A DNA stretch of 64,000 nucleotides from Streptomyces liliiviolaceus (GTDB taxonomy: Bacteria; Actinomycetota; Actinomycetes; Streptomycetales; Streptomycetaceae). The first letter of the stretch is position 1. Each line of letters opens with the position of its first letter. A program made the position numbers and the translations under genes. The stretch lies in NCBI RefSeq assembly GCF_018070025.1, contig NZ_JAGPYQ010000002.1, positions 62,001 through 126,000 on the forward strand. Reading direction: 5' to 3'. The notes beneath the pieces were generated by a model, which was not told the origin of the DNA, did no database searches, and saw only the letters and a program-made list of their open reading frames with translations. Shown one piece after another: positions 34,988-42,556 of this stretch.

Positions 34988-36154
34988 ATGACCGACCGTA
35001 TGACGACCCCCTCGGCCGAGCTGATGCTGGCGCGCTTCCCCGAGGACTCCCGTGACCAGCTCCGTGCGTGGGACGCCTCCGACGAGTACCTGCTGAGGCA
35101 TCTCGCCGACAGCGGCCGGTCGCTCGACGGCACGGTCGTCGTGGTCGGTGACCGCTGGGGTGCCCTCACCACGGCCCTGCGGGCGCATGCGCCGGCGCAG
35201 ATCACCGACTCGTTCCTCACCCGGGAGGCGACCCGCGCCAATCTGGCGCGCAACGGCGCCGACGACGGGTCCGTACGCCTTCTCACCACGCAGGACGCGG
35301 TGCCCGAGCGCGTCGACGTGCTGCTGGTGCGCGTCCCGAAGAGCCTCGCGCTGCTGGAGGACCAGCTGCTGCGGCTGGCGCCCTCCGTGCACGAGGGGAC
35401 GGTCGTCGTCGGCACCGGCATGGTCAAGGAGATCCACACCTCGACGCTCAAGCTGTTCGAGCGGATCATCGGACCGACCCGGACGTCGCTGGCCGAGAAG
35501 AAGGCCCGGCTGATCTTCTGCACGCCGAACCCCGGGATCGTGCCGTCGGCGAACCCCTGGCCGCTCAGCTACACGCTGCCCGACGGCATCGGCCCCGTAT
35601 CCGGCCGCACGGTCGTCAACGAGGCGGGCGTCTTCTGCGCCGAGCGCCTGGACATCGGCACCAGGTTCTTCCTGCGGCACCTGCCGTACGGGCACGGGTC
35701 CGGGCGTGTCGTGGACCTGGGCTGCGGGAACGGCGTCGTCGGTACGGCCGTGGCACTGGCGCGGCCGGACTCCGAGGTGCTGTTCGTCGACGAGTCGTAC
35801 CAGGCGGTGGCCTCGGCGGAGGCGACGTACCGGGTGAACACCGACGACACGGCCGAGCACGGCAAGGCGGAGTTCCGGGTCGACGACGGTCTGAACGGTG
35901 TCCCGGAGGACAGCGTCGACCTGGTCCTGACCAACCCGCCCTTCCACTCGCACCAGGCGACCACCGACGCCACGGCGTGGCGGATGTTCGTCGGGGCGCG
36001 CCGCGCGCTGCGGCCGGGCGGGGAGCTGTGGGTGGTCGGCAATCGCCATCTGGGCTATCACGTGAAGCTGCGGCGTCTCTTCGGCAACAGCGAACTGGTC
36101 GCGAGCGACGCGAAGTTCGTGGTCCTGAAGGCCGTCAAGCAGGCGCCGCGGTAG
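34988..36154 (+). CDS. RlmG/RsmC-type rRNA (guanine-N2-)-methyltransferase
   Basis: A 388-residue S-adenosylmethionine-dependent methyltransferase with the tandem architecture of RsmC and RlmG: a degenerate N-terminal domain (LDGTVVVVGDRWGALTTAL) and an active C-terminal one with DLGCGNGVVGTAVALARPDS (SAM motif I, near 245) and LTNPPFHSHQATTDATAW, where NPPF is the base-flipping N2-guanine motif (near 315). RlmG modifies 23S rRNA G1835 and RsmC modifies 16S G1207; which one this is cannot be settled by eye. ATG 34988 lies seven bases after TAGCCT, so the message is leaderless. It overlaps the end of the AraC gene by 20 bp. Confidence 0.87.
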   Translation: MTDRMTTPSAELMLARFPEDSRDQLRAWDASDEYLLRHLADSGRSLDGTVVVVGDRWGALTTALRAHAPAQITDSFLTREATRANLARNGADDGSVRLLTTQDAVPERVDVLLVRVPKSLALLEDQLLRLAPSVHEGTVVVGTGMVKEIHTSTLKLFERIIGPTRTSLAEKKARLIFCTPNPGIVPSANPWPLSYTLPDGIGPVSGRTVVNEAGVFCAERLDIGTRFFLRHLPYGHGSGRVVDLGCGNGVVGTAVALARPDSEVLFVDESYQAVASAEATYRVNTDDTAEHGKAEFRVDDGLNGVPEDSVDLVLTNPPFHSHQATTDATAWRMFVGARRALRPGGELWVVGNRHLGYHVKLRRLFGNSELVASDAKFVVLKAVKQAPR

Positions 36155-36923
36155 CACCGGTCCCGCCGCGCAGGGCGCGCGGCGATGCGCCGAGTTCGCG
36201 TCGGCAGGCCTTGTTGAAGGCCTGCAGGTCGGGGATGCCGACCGACGCGGCGACCGCCGGGATGGACAGGGTCGAGGCCCGCAGCAGATGCCGGGCGCGG
36301 TCGAGCCTGCGGCGGCGGATGTACGCGACCACGGTGGCGCCGGTCGTGACGCGGAAGAGCCGGGTCAGGTGGTTGTGCGAGACACCCGCGGCGCGGGCCA
36401 CCGTGGGCACGGTGAGCGGGGTGGCGAGACGGCCCTCGATGTACGCCATGGCGGCGGTGACGGCCGGATGCGGGCCGGGCCGTGCGGCGGCCGGGGCCAG
36501 CCGGGCGATACGCCACAGCACGGTCCAGATCTCGGCCCTGGTGCGCTCGGGCTCGTTCGGCGCGGAGGCCACCGCCTGGAGCAACAGCTCGGTGAGCAGG
36601 GGGAGTTCGGCTCCGGCGTCCTGCAGTACCGGCACGGTCCGCGGTTCTCCGGCGGCGGCGACGCGCAGGTGTGCGTACAGGTGTTCCGAGCGGCCCCGGT
36701 AGCGGTAGCGGACGGTCGCGCCCGGCGGGACGAGGCCGACCCGGCCGGGGCGGATGAGGTGCGGTGTGCCGTCGACGGTCAGCTCGGCCTCGTACTGGTA
36801 CAGGTGCAGCTGCCACAGCTCGGGCAGCCGGAAGACGTCCGTGCGGCTCGCGACGCCGTGCACACCGACGCCCGCGTTGACCACGACGGGCGGCTCGCCC
36901 AGGTGGATGCTCGTCTCCAGCAT
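36135..36923 (-). CDS. AraC-family transcriptional regulator
   Basis: A 262-residue regulator with an N-terminal cupin sensor (HLYQYEAELTVDGTPHLIRP, PPGATVRYRYRG) and a C-terminal AraC DNA-binding domain of two helix-turn-helices: PLTVPTVARAAGVSHNHLTR, then STLSIPAVAASVGIPDLQAF with NKACRRELGASPRALR. ATG 36923 lies six bases after TATTTT, a leaderless promoter. It is divergent from the dioxygenase gene at 36994, and two TGGTGAAA repeats 20 bp apart sit in the 70-bp gap, so it very likely controls that gene and itself. Confidence 0.9.
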   Translation of the reverse strand: MLETSIHLGEPPVVVNAGVGVHGVASRTDVFRLPELWQLHLYQYEAELTVDGTPHLIRPGRVGLVPPGATVRYRYRGRSEHLYAHLRVAAAGEPRTVPVLQDAGAELPLLTELLLQAVASAPNEPERTRAEIWTVLWRIARLAPAAARPGPHPAVTAAMAYIEGRLATPLTVPTVARAAGVSHNHLTRLFRVTTGATVVAYIRRRRLDRARHLLRASTLSIPAVAASVGIPDLQAFNKACRRELGASPRALRGGTGATAAPA

Positions 36924-36950
36924 GGTGAAAAAATACCAGCGGTGGTGAAA
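36923..36950. promoter_or_regulatory. Direct-repeat site in the araC-dioxygenase divergent promoter
   Basis: TGGTGAAA occurs at 36923-36930 and again at 36943-36950, a 20-bp spacing or about two helical turns, as expected for the two-subsite binding of an AraC protein. The first copy covers the AraC start codon. Confidence 0.5.
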
Positions 36951-36993
36951 CGGACCAACGCGCGCGGCGGGCCCGGCTCCGTACGGTCGGCGC

Positions 36994-37836
36994 ATGACGC
37001 ATCCCGAGCGTTCTCCGGAAGACCTCGAACACCGTCCCCTGCTGGACTCGGTCCGGATGGCCCGTTTCGTGGCCCACGGCTCGCTGCGCCTGGACGCGGC
37101 GGTCCCGGCCGGGCTGAACGCCGAGGCGATCGGCTTCCTCGCACGCGGCGTACCCGACGTGCCGTACGGCAGCGCCGTGGCGGACGCCTATCCCGAGGGC
37201 TCCTTCGTACGACGGTTGCTCGATGTCCCGGCGGTGGCCGGGGTGCTGCGCGGTCTCGTCGGGCCCGGCCCGCTCGTCGACCATCACGCGGTGCACGTGC
37301 GCGAGCCCCACGAGGGGTCGGCCCAGCCGCTGCACGGCGACGCGATCATCGACGTCCGCACGGACGCCTTCGACGTCCAGCTGATGTACTACCCGCAGGA
37401 CGTGACCCTGGACATGGGCGGCACCCTGAGCGTGCCGGGCAGCCATCTGCGGCGTACGAACGAGTCGGACACCGGCCGCTACCAGAACCTGCTCGGCCAG
37501 TCACGGCTGGTCTGCCCGGCGGGCACCGTGGTGTTTCTGCACCACGGCCTCTGGCACGGCGGGCGGCGCAACGACAGCGACGGCATCCGGTACATGTTCA
37601 AGATCCGCTTCAACCCGGCGGTACGGCAGCGCCGGCTGTGGGACACCTCCGACCTAGCCGATCCCCGGGTGGCCGCGGAACTCTCGACGACGTTCCCCTG
37701 GTACGAGCCCGCCACCGGCCGTCTTGAGCTGTACAACCGTGTGCTGCTGTGGCGCTCGCTCACGGGCGACGCGTCCTTCGACCTGGAGCACTGGGTCACC
37801 CGTGTCTCCAACCGCCCCGAGGAGGACGCCGTATGA
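36994..37836 (+). CDS. Phytanoyl-CoA dioxygenase (PhyH) family protein
   Basis: A 280-residue Fe(II)/2-oxoglutarate oxygenase. The proximal metal motif is H114-x-D116 in QPLHGDAIIDVRTDAFDVQL, the distal histidine lies in HHGLWHGGRRNDSD, and RYMFKIRFNP supplies the cosubstrate-binding arginine. GTLSVPGSHLRR is the conserved strand of the family. Such enzymes hydroxylate small molecules, often in secondary metabolism (ectoine, halogenation, sugars). Substrate unknown. TACGGT six bases before ATG 36994 suggests a leaderless transcript. The stop overlaps the next gene (ATGA), so the two are coupled, under the divergent AraC regulator. Confidence 0.86.
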   Translation: MTHPERSPEDLEHRPLLDSVRMARFVAHGSLRLDAAVPAGLNAEAIGFLARGVPDVPYGSAVADAYPEGSFVRRLLDVPAVAGVLRGLVGPGPLVDHHAVHVREPHEGSAQPLHGDAIIDVRTDAFDVQLMYYPQDVTLDMGGTLSVPGSHLRRTNESDTGRYQNLLGQSRLVCPAGTVVFLHHGLWHGGRRNDSDGIRYMFKIRFNPAVRQRRLWDTSDLADPRVAAELSTTFPWYEPATGRLELYNRVLLWRSLTGDASFDLEHWVTRVSNRPEEDAV

Positions 37837-38129
37837 GCGTCCGTCAGCAGGTGCTGGTCCTCTATCTGGGCACGTCGGCGCTGGACTCCCCGGTGGTCGG
37901 CTGGTCGGTGTACGACGGTACGGGCCGCACGTCGCCCACCACCGGGGACGGTGACGTGCCGCCGTACGCGTCGGGCGTGGAGGCGCTGCGGGACGGCTGG
38001 CGGCTGTTCCAGGCGGCCCAGTTGATCCCGCCGTACCCGGGCGGCGAGTACGACGTGTCCTTCCTCAAGCACGAGTTCTTCTTCGAGAAGCTCGTCGACC
38101 TGCCGCCGGACGGGCCGACGGGCGGGTGA
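37833..38129 (+). CDS. Small protein coupled to the PhyH-type dioxygenase
   Basis: A 98-residue soluble protein: MSVRQQVLVLYLGTSALDSP, then VVGWSVYDGTG, a Thr/Pro/Gly loop, GVEALRDGWRLFQAAQLIPP and YDVSFLKHEFFFEKL. ATG 37833 overlaps the dioxygenase stop (ATGA), so it is translated with it. Size and tight coupling suggest a partner subunit or accessory protein, but I do not recognise the family and assign no function. Composition matches neighbouring genes. Confidence 0.75.
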   Translation: MSVRQQVLVLYLGTSALDSPVVGWSVYDGTGRTSPTTGDGDVPPYASGVEALRDGWRLFQAAQLIPPYPGGEYDVSFLKHEFFFEKLVDLPPDGPTGG

Positions 38130-38175
38130 GGCCCCCGGCCGGTCCGGCGGACGGGTCCGCGGGCGGTTGAGGAGG

Positions 38176-39030
38176 TCAGCGGGCGTCGAGGACGCCGATG
38201 ATCCGGGTCACCGCCTCCGCCATGGCCTCACGTGCCACCAGCAGGTATTTGCGTGAGTCCACCGCCTCGGGGTGCTCGGTCAGGAACCGTCTGATCGCGT
38301 CCGTCATCGCGATGTTCAGGGCGGTGCCGACGTTCACCTTGGCGATGCCGCCGGTGACGGCCGCCCTCAGCTCGGCGTCCGGGACACCGGACGAGCCGTG
38401 CAGGACGAGCGGTACGTCGAGGGCGGCGGTGAGTCGCTTGAGGAGGTCGTGGTCGAGGGCGGCGGTGCGGGTGGTCATGGCGTGCGTGCTGCCGACGGCC
38501 ACGGCCAGGGCGTCCACACCCGCGTCGGCGACGAAGGAGCGGGCCTCGGCCGGGTCCGTACGGGCCCCCGCCGCGTGGGCGTCCAAGGCGGGCTGCCCCG
38601 CCTTGCCGCCGACCTCGCCCAACTCGGCCTCGATCCACAGACCTTGGGCATGTGCCCAGTCCGCGGCGGCCCGGGTCGCGGCGAGGTTCTCGGCATAGGG
38701 CAGATGGGCGGCGTCGTACATGACGGAACCGAAACCGGCGTCCGCCGCCTGCCGGAGCAGTTCACCGCTCTGCACATGGTCGAGGTGCAACGCGACGGGC
38801 ACGGCGGCCTGTTCGGCCGTGGCGACCGCGGCGCGGGCCAGCGGGAGCAGCCGCCCGTGGCGGAACTTCACCGCGTTCTCGCTGACTTGGAGGATGACGG
38901 GGGCGTTCGCCGCCTCGGCGCCCGCGACGACGGCCTCGACGTGTTCCAGGGTGATGACGTTGAACGCGGCGACGGCGGTCCGGGCGGCGGCCGCCCGGGA
39001 GACCAGCTCACCGGCTGCTACGAGGGGCAT
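38176..39030 (-). CDS. Class II sugar-bisphosphate aldolase (AgaY/GatY/FbaA group)
   Basis: A 284-residue zinc aldolase cleaving a ketose-1,6-bisphosphate, probably tagatose- or fructose-bisphosphate, into dihydroxyacetone phosphate and glyceraldehyde-3-phosphate. VALHLDHVQSGELLRQAADA carries the catalytic aspartate and first zinc histidine (HLDH); YDAAHLPYAENLAATRA, EAELGEVGGK, PLVLHGSSGVPDAEL (another zinc ligand) and KVNVGTALNIAMTDAIRRF follow in order. It is closer to the short AgaY/GatY type than to glycolytic FbaA. GAAGGA lies before ATG 39030. It is 37 bp downstream of the SIS isomerase in one operon. Confidence 0.88.
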   Translation of the reverse strand: MPLVAAGELVSRAAAARTAVAAFNVITLEHVEAVVAGAEAANAPVILQVSENAVKFRHGRLLPLARAAVATAEQAAVPVALHLDHVQSGELLRQAADAGFGSVMYDAAHLPYAENLAATRAAADWAHAQGLWIEAELGEVGGKAGQPALDAHAAGARTDPAEARSFVADAGVDALAVAVGSTHAMTTRTAALDHDLLKRLTAALDVPLVLHGSSGVPDAELRAAVTGGIAKVNVGTALNIAMTDAIRRFLTEHPEAVDSRKYLLVAREAMAEAVTRIIGVLDAR

Positions 39031-39067
39031 GGACCGTCCTTCAGGGTGCGGCGGGTGTGGTGGCGGA

Positions 39068-39946
39068 TCAGCCGAGGACGACCGAGCGCGTGAGGTGGCG
39101 GGGCTCGTCGGGGTCGAGCCCCCGGGCGGCGGCGACGGCCACGGCGAGGCGCTGGGCGCGGACGAGTTCGGCGAGCGGGTCGAGGCCGCCCGCCACCCAC
39201 AACGCCCCGGTGTCGCGGACCTGTTGGGCCAGCCCGTCGGGCGCCTCGCCCAGCATCCAGGTCGCGGTGCCGGCGGTGGTGACGCTGATCGGGCCGTGCC
39301 GGTACTCCATCGCCGGGTAGGCCTCGGTCCACGCCAGGGACGCTTCGCGCATCTTGAGCCCGGCCTCGTTCGCGAGCCCGACGCTCCAGCCTCGCCCCAG
39401 GAACGTGAACTGGGTGCAGTCGACGAGCCCTTCGGGCAGCGGCTCGGCCAGCGCGGTGCGGGCGTCGGCGACCACGGCGTCGGTGTGCAGGCCGAGGTGG
39501 GCGCGCAGCAGGGTGAGCGCGGTGGTCGCGAACCGCGTCTGCACGACCGACTTCTCGTCGGCGTATTCGAGGACGACGACGTCATCGGCCGCTTCCATCA
39601 CGGGAGTTCGCGGATCGGCGGTGATCGCCACCGTGCGGGTGCTCCCCTTGAGCCGGCCGAGCAGGTCGAGCACCTCCGTGGTGGTGCCGGAGCGGGTCAG
39701 CGCGACCACCCGGTCGTACGGGCGGCCGTACGGGAACTCGGACGCGGCGAAGGCGTCGGTCTCGCCCTGCCCGGCCTGCTCGCGCAGGGCGGCGACGGCC
39801 TGCGCCATGAACCACGAGGTGCCGCAGCCGACCAGCGCGACGCGCTCACCCGGCGCGGGCAGCACGGCCGCGTGCTCCGCGGCCTCCCCGGCGGCCCGCG
39901 CCCAGCACTCGGGCTGGGACTTCAGTTCGTTCTCGACATGGCTCAC
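39068..39946 (-). CDS. SIS-domain sugar isomerase/deaminase (AgaS-like)
   Basis: A 292-residue protein with two SIS domains like the isomerase half of GlmS. ERVALVGCGTSWFMAQAVAAL and VALTRSGTTTEVLDLL bind the sugar phosphate in the first domain. FLGRGWSVGLANEAGLKMRE and YRHGPISVTTAGT are the counterpart in the second. In galactosamine catabolism AgaS deaminates galactosamine-6-phosphate to tagatose-6-phosphate, which AgaY then uses after phosphorylation; the required kinase is not seen here. GTG 39946 follows GGGAGG by seven bases. It is divergent from a DeoR regulator, with an inverted-repeat operator in between. Confidence 0.85.
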   Translation of the reverse strand: MSHVENELKSQPECWARAAGEAAEHAAVLPAPGERVALVGCGTSWFMAQAVAALREQAGQGETDAFAASEFPYGRPYDRVVALTRSGTTTEVLDLLGRLKGSTRTVAITADPRTPVMEAADDVVVLEYADEKSVVQTRFATTALTLLRAHLGLHTDAVVADARTALAEPLPEGLVDCTQFTFLGRGWSVGLANEAGLKMREASLAWTEAYPAMEYRHGPISVTTAGTATWMLGEAPDGLAQQVRDTGALWVAGGLDPLAELVRAQRLAVAVAAARGLDPDEPRHLTRSVVLG

Positions 39947-39968
39947 GCCGCGGCCTCCCGATGGATGA

Positions 39969-40018
39969 AATGCTTGTTCGTGCAAGATATAGCGAGCTTT
40001 CGAGCACAATCAAGCATT
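39969..40018. promoter_or_regulatory. Inverted-repeat operator between the SIS/aldolase operon and deoR
   Basis: AATGCTTGTTCGTGC (39969-39983) and GCACAATCAAGCATT (40004-40018) are inverted copies matching at 13 of 15 positions, 20 bases apart, in an unusually AT-rich stretch. They lie 23 bp upstream of the isomerase start and are the likely binding site of the divergent DeoR protein. Confidence 0.7.
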
Positions 40019-40070
40019 CCACGGTGAACGATGTGCGTTAAAGTCGCCGCACGATCGGAGAACGGTCGTG

Positions 40071-40118
40071 AACGGTCCCTGTCACGACCCCTGTGACGAT
40101 CCCTGTGACGGCCCCTGT
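40071..40118. repeat. Four 12-bp tandem repeats upstream of deoR
   Basis: AACGGTCCCTGT, CACGACCCCTGT, GACGATCCCTGT and GACGGCCCCTGT follow one another directly, ending 35 bp before ATG 40154. The final GACGGTCGATGG is a decayed fifth unit. Confidence 0.7.
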
Positions 40119-40153
40119 GACGGTCGATGGACATCGATGGACGGAGAGTGCGG

Positions 40154-40933
40154 ATGTCGCGCGACGCCCGCTGGCAGGCACTGCTGGAACTGCTCGTCGA
40201 GCGCGGCCGGCTCGACGTCGAGGAGGCGGCGGCCGACCTGGCGGTGTCGGCCGCGACGATCCGGCGCGACTTCGACCAGCTCGCGGAACAGCAGATGCTC
40301 GTACGCACCCGGGGCGGCGCGGTCGTGCACGGGGTGTCGTACGAGCTGCCCCTGCGCTACAAGACCGCCCGCCGCGCCTCGGAGAAGCAGCGCATCGCGA
40401 AGGCCGTGGCGGATCTCGTGGCCCCCGGCGAGGTGGTGGGCCTGACAGGCGGCACGACCACCACGGAGGTGGCCCGCGCCCTGGCCGTGCACGGCGACCT
40501 CGCCACCGGCTCCCCGGCCCTGACCGTCGTCACGAACGCCCTCAACATCGCCGGCGAACTGGTCGTACGCCCCCAGTTCAAGATCGTGCTGACCGGTGGC
40601 GTCGCCCGGCCGCAGTCGTACGAGCTGGTCGGGCCGCTCGCCGACGGTGTGCTGGGTCAGATCTCCCTCGACGTGGCCGTGCTCGGCGTGGTCGCCTTCG
40701 ACGCCACCCATGGCGCCGCGGCGACCGACGAGGCGGAGGCCGCGATCAACCGCCTGCTGTGCGAGCGCGCCGACCGGGTGATCGTCGCCGCCGACTCCAG
40801 CAAGCTGGGCCAGCGGGCCTTCGCCCGCATCTGCCCGGCAGGCTCGGTGGACACGCTGGTCACGGACGCGGCGGCGGACGAGGAGACGGTGGAGCGCTTC
40901 GAGGAGGCGGGCGTCGGGGTCGTCAGGGTGTGA
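40154..40933 (+). CDS. DeoR-family regulator of the adjacent sugar genes
   Basis: A 259-residue regulator. Helix-turn-helix: RLDVEEAAADLAVSAATIRR with DFDQLAEQQMLVRTRGGAV (residues 20-60). Phosphosugar-binding part: VVGLTGGTTTTEVARAL, TVVTNALNIAGELV, KIVLTGGVARPQSYELVGPL, RVIVAADSSKLGQRAF. ATG 40154 has GGAGAG about eight bases upstream; ATG 40127 is a less likely alternative. It is divergent from the AgaS-like/aldolase operon, and the inverted-repeat site at 39969-40018 is its probable operator, relieved by a sugar phosphate. Confidence 0.9.
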   Translation: MSRDARWQALLELLVERGRLDVEEAAADLAVSAATIRRDFDQLAEQQMLVRTRGGAVVHGVSYELPLRYKTARRASEKQRIAKAVADLVAPGEVVGLTGGTTTTEVARALAVHGDLATGSPALTVVTNALNIAGELVVRPQFKIVLTGGVARPQSYELVGPLADGVLGQISLDVAVLGVVAFDATHGAAATDEAEAAINRLLCERADRVIVAADSSKLGQRAFARICPAGSVDTLVTDAAADEETVERFEEAGVGVVRV

Positions 40934-41002
40934 GAGCCCGAGGAGGATGGCGTCACCGGACGGCGGAACGATGAACTCGGCACGAGGGGGCGGACACCGG
41001 CC

Positions 41003-41563
41003 ATGGACGACAACGAACACCGGGGACCCTGGCTACGGCACAGCCGGACGCGGGTGCACGCCGCCCCGCATCTGACCGCGTACCGGGACGAGGTCACGCT
41101 GCCGGACGGACGAGCGGGGCACTACGACTGGGTGGACGTGGCGGACCAGGTGCGGGTGGCCGCGCTGGTGGACGGATGCCTCCTGGTCGTCGAGCAGTAC
41201 CACTACCTAAGCGGGCCCATGTGGCAGCTTCCGGGCGGGTCCGTGGAGCCCGGCGACGAGGACAGCGGCACGGCCGCCCGCCGTGAACTCGCCGAGGAGA
41301 CCGGCTACTTCGGCGGCGACTGGTCGAAACGGGGTGCGCCGCAGCCCCTGCCAGCCCTGACACCCGCCCGGGTCCATCTGTGGCGGGCGACCGGACTCAC
41401 GCCGGGGGCGCCCGCCCCGGATCCCTTCGAGACGGACCTGAAGATCCGTCATGTTTCTTTGACGGCGGCCCTGTCGGCGGTCCGGGACGGCAGGATCGAC
41501 TGCGCGGCGAGTGCCGCGCTCGTGCTGGCCGTGGCTCTGGAGGACGACACCGCACACCGATAG
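41003..41563 (+). CDS. Nudix hydrolase (ADP-ribose pyrophosphatase-like)
   Basis: A 186-residue hydrolase. The Nudix box is present with one extra residue: MWQLPGGSVEPGDEDSGTAA followed by RRELAEETGYF, giving the catalytic REx2EE. The upstream part (YDWVDVADQVRVAALVDGCLLVVEQYHY) and the preceding WLRHSRTRVHAAPHLTAYRD resemble ADP-ribose/NDP-sugar pyrophosphatases. HVSLTAALSAVRDGRIDCAASAALVLA closes the fold. Substrate not certain. It follows the deoR gene by 69 bp on the same strand but has no obvious pathway link. Confidence 0.88.
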   Translation: MDDNEHRGPWLRHSRTRVHAAPHLTAYRDEVTLPDGRAGHYDWVDVADQVRVAALVDGCLLVVEQYHYLSGPMWQLPGGSVEPGDEDSGTAARRELAEETGYFGGDWSKRGAPQPLPALTPARVHLWRATGLTPGAPAPDPFETDLKIRHVSLTAALSAVRDGRIDCAASAALVLAVALEDDTAHR

Positions 41564-41659
41564 GCCGGACGGGGCGGGACGTGTCCTGCACCGACTTTCT
41601 CCACGTGTGGCGGTCGCGATCGTCATCGGTGCCGTCACGCACGACACCGCCAAGTGGTT

Positions 41660-42556
41660 TCAGGCCCGCGCCTCGTCACCTGGCCGTCGGACCCCCTGCC
41701 CGTGTCCGCGGAAGCGGTAGCGGCGCTCGGGGCGGCCGGCCGCTCCGTAGCGCAGGGTCACCTCGGCGTTGCCGATGGAGTGGAAGTGCTCCAGATAGCG
41801 GCGGGCGCTGACGCGGGAGATGCCGGCCCGGGTCGCGCACTCGGCGGCGGACAGGGTGTCCTGCGCGGTTCTCAGGGTGCGTTCGATCAGCGCGGCCGTC
41901 TCCACGCTCAGGCCCTTGGGCAGGGTGGCGGGCGCGGATGCGGATGCGGGTGCGGTCGCTCCGGCCAGCACCCGGTCGACATCGGCCTGGCCGTGCACGA
42001 CGGTGGCGAGCACCCGGCCGCGCTGGAGCGCGTACCGCTCAAGCCGGGCCCGCAGGTCCTCGAACTCGAACGGTTTGAGCAGGTAGTCGACCACGCCGTG
42101 CCGGACAGCGCCACGGACCGCGTCGGTCTCCCGTGCCGCGCTGATGACCATGACGTCGCAGTCGTGTCCCGCGGTACGCAGCCGGGGGATCACGTCGAGC
42201 CCGAAGACGTCCGGCAGATACAGGTCGAGCAGGACGAGGTCGGGGTGCAGTTCGTCGACCGCGCGGGCGGCCTGTTCGCCAGTGCTGGCGACGCCCACGA
42301 CCCGGAACGGCTCGACACGGTCGACGAAGGCGCGGTGGACCCGGGCCACCATGAAGTCGTCGTCGACCACGAGGACGTCGATCGAGTCGGATCCATCGGA
42401 TCCGTCAGATACGTCGGATCCGCCGGCTCTCTCGGCCGTGCCGGACGCGTCGGCCGCGTCGGCTGTGCCGGACGCGTCTGTCGTGCCGGACGCGTCCGCC
42501 GTCGCGGTCGTGTCCGTCGTCGCGGTCGTGTCTGCCCCACCGGGCGCCCCGTTCAT
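41660..42556 (-). CDS. Response regulator of the CitB/DctR family
   Basis: A 298-residue regulator. Receiver domain (about 60-180): IDVLVVDDDFMVARVHRAFV (acidic pocket), LVLLDLYLPDVFGL (phospho-acceptor D), MVISAARE, DYLLKPFEFEDL. The C-terminal helix-turn-helix is DTLSAAECATRAGISRVSAR with RYLEHFHSIGNAEVTLRYG, as in DpiA/DctR. The first 55 residues are a low-complexity tail of repeated T-A-T, D-A-S-G-T and D-G-S units not typical of the family. The 4-bp overlap with the kinase gene (42553-42556) couples them. By position it should activate the divergent TctCBA transporter. Confidence 0.9.
   Translation of the reverse strand: MNGAPGGADTTATTDTTATADASGTTDASGTADAADASGTAERAGGSDVSDGSDGSDSIDVLVVDDDFMVARVHRAFVDRVEPFRVVGVASTGEQAARAVDELHPDLVLLDLYLPDVFGLDVIPRLRTAGHDCDVMVISAARETDAVRGAVRHGVVDYLLKPFEFEDLRARLERYALQRGRVLATVVHGQADVDRVLAGATAPASASAPATLPKGLSVETAALIERTLRTAQDTLSAAECATRAGISRVSARRYLEHFHSIGNAEVTLRYGAAGRPERRYRFRGHGQGVRRPGDEARA

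Noticed and set aside
40071..40118. Possible iteron-type origin
   Set aside because: Only four 12-bp units, no replication gene nearby, and they lie in the leader of a regulator.
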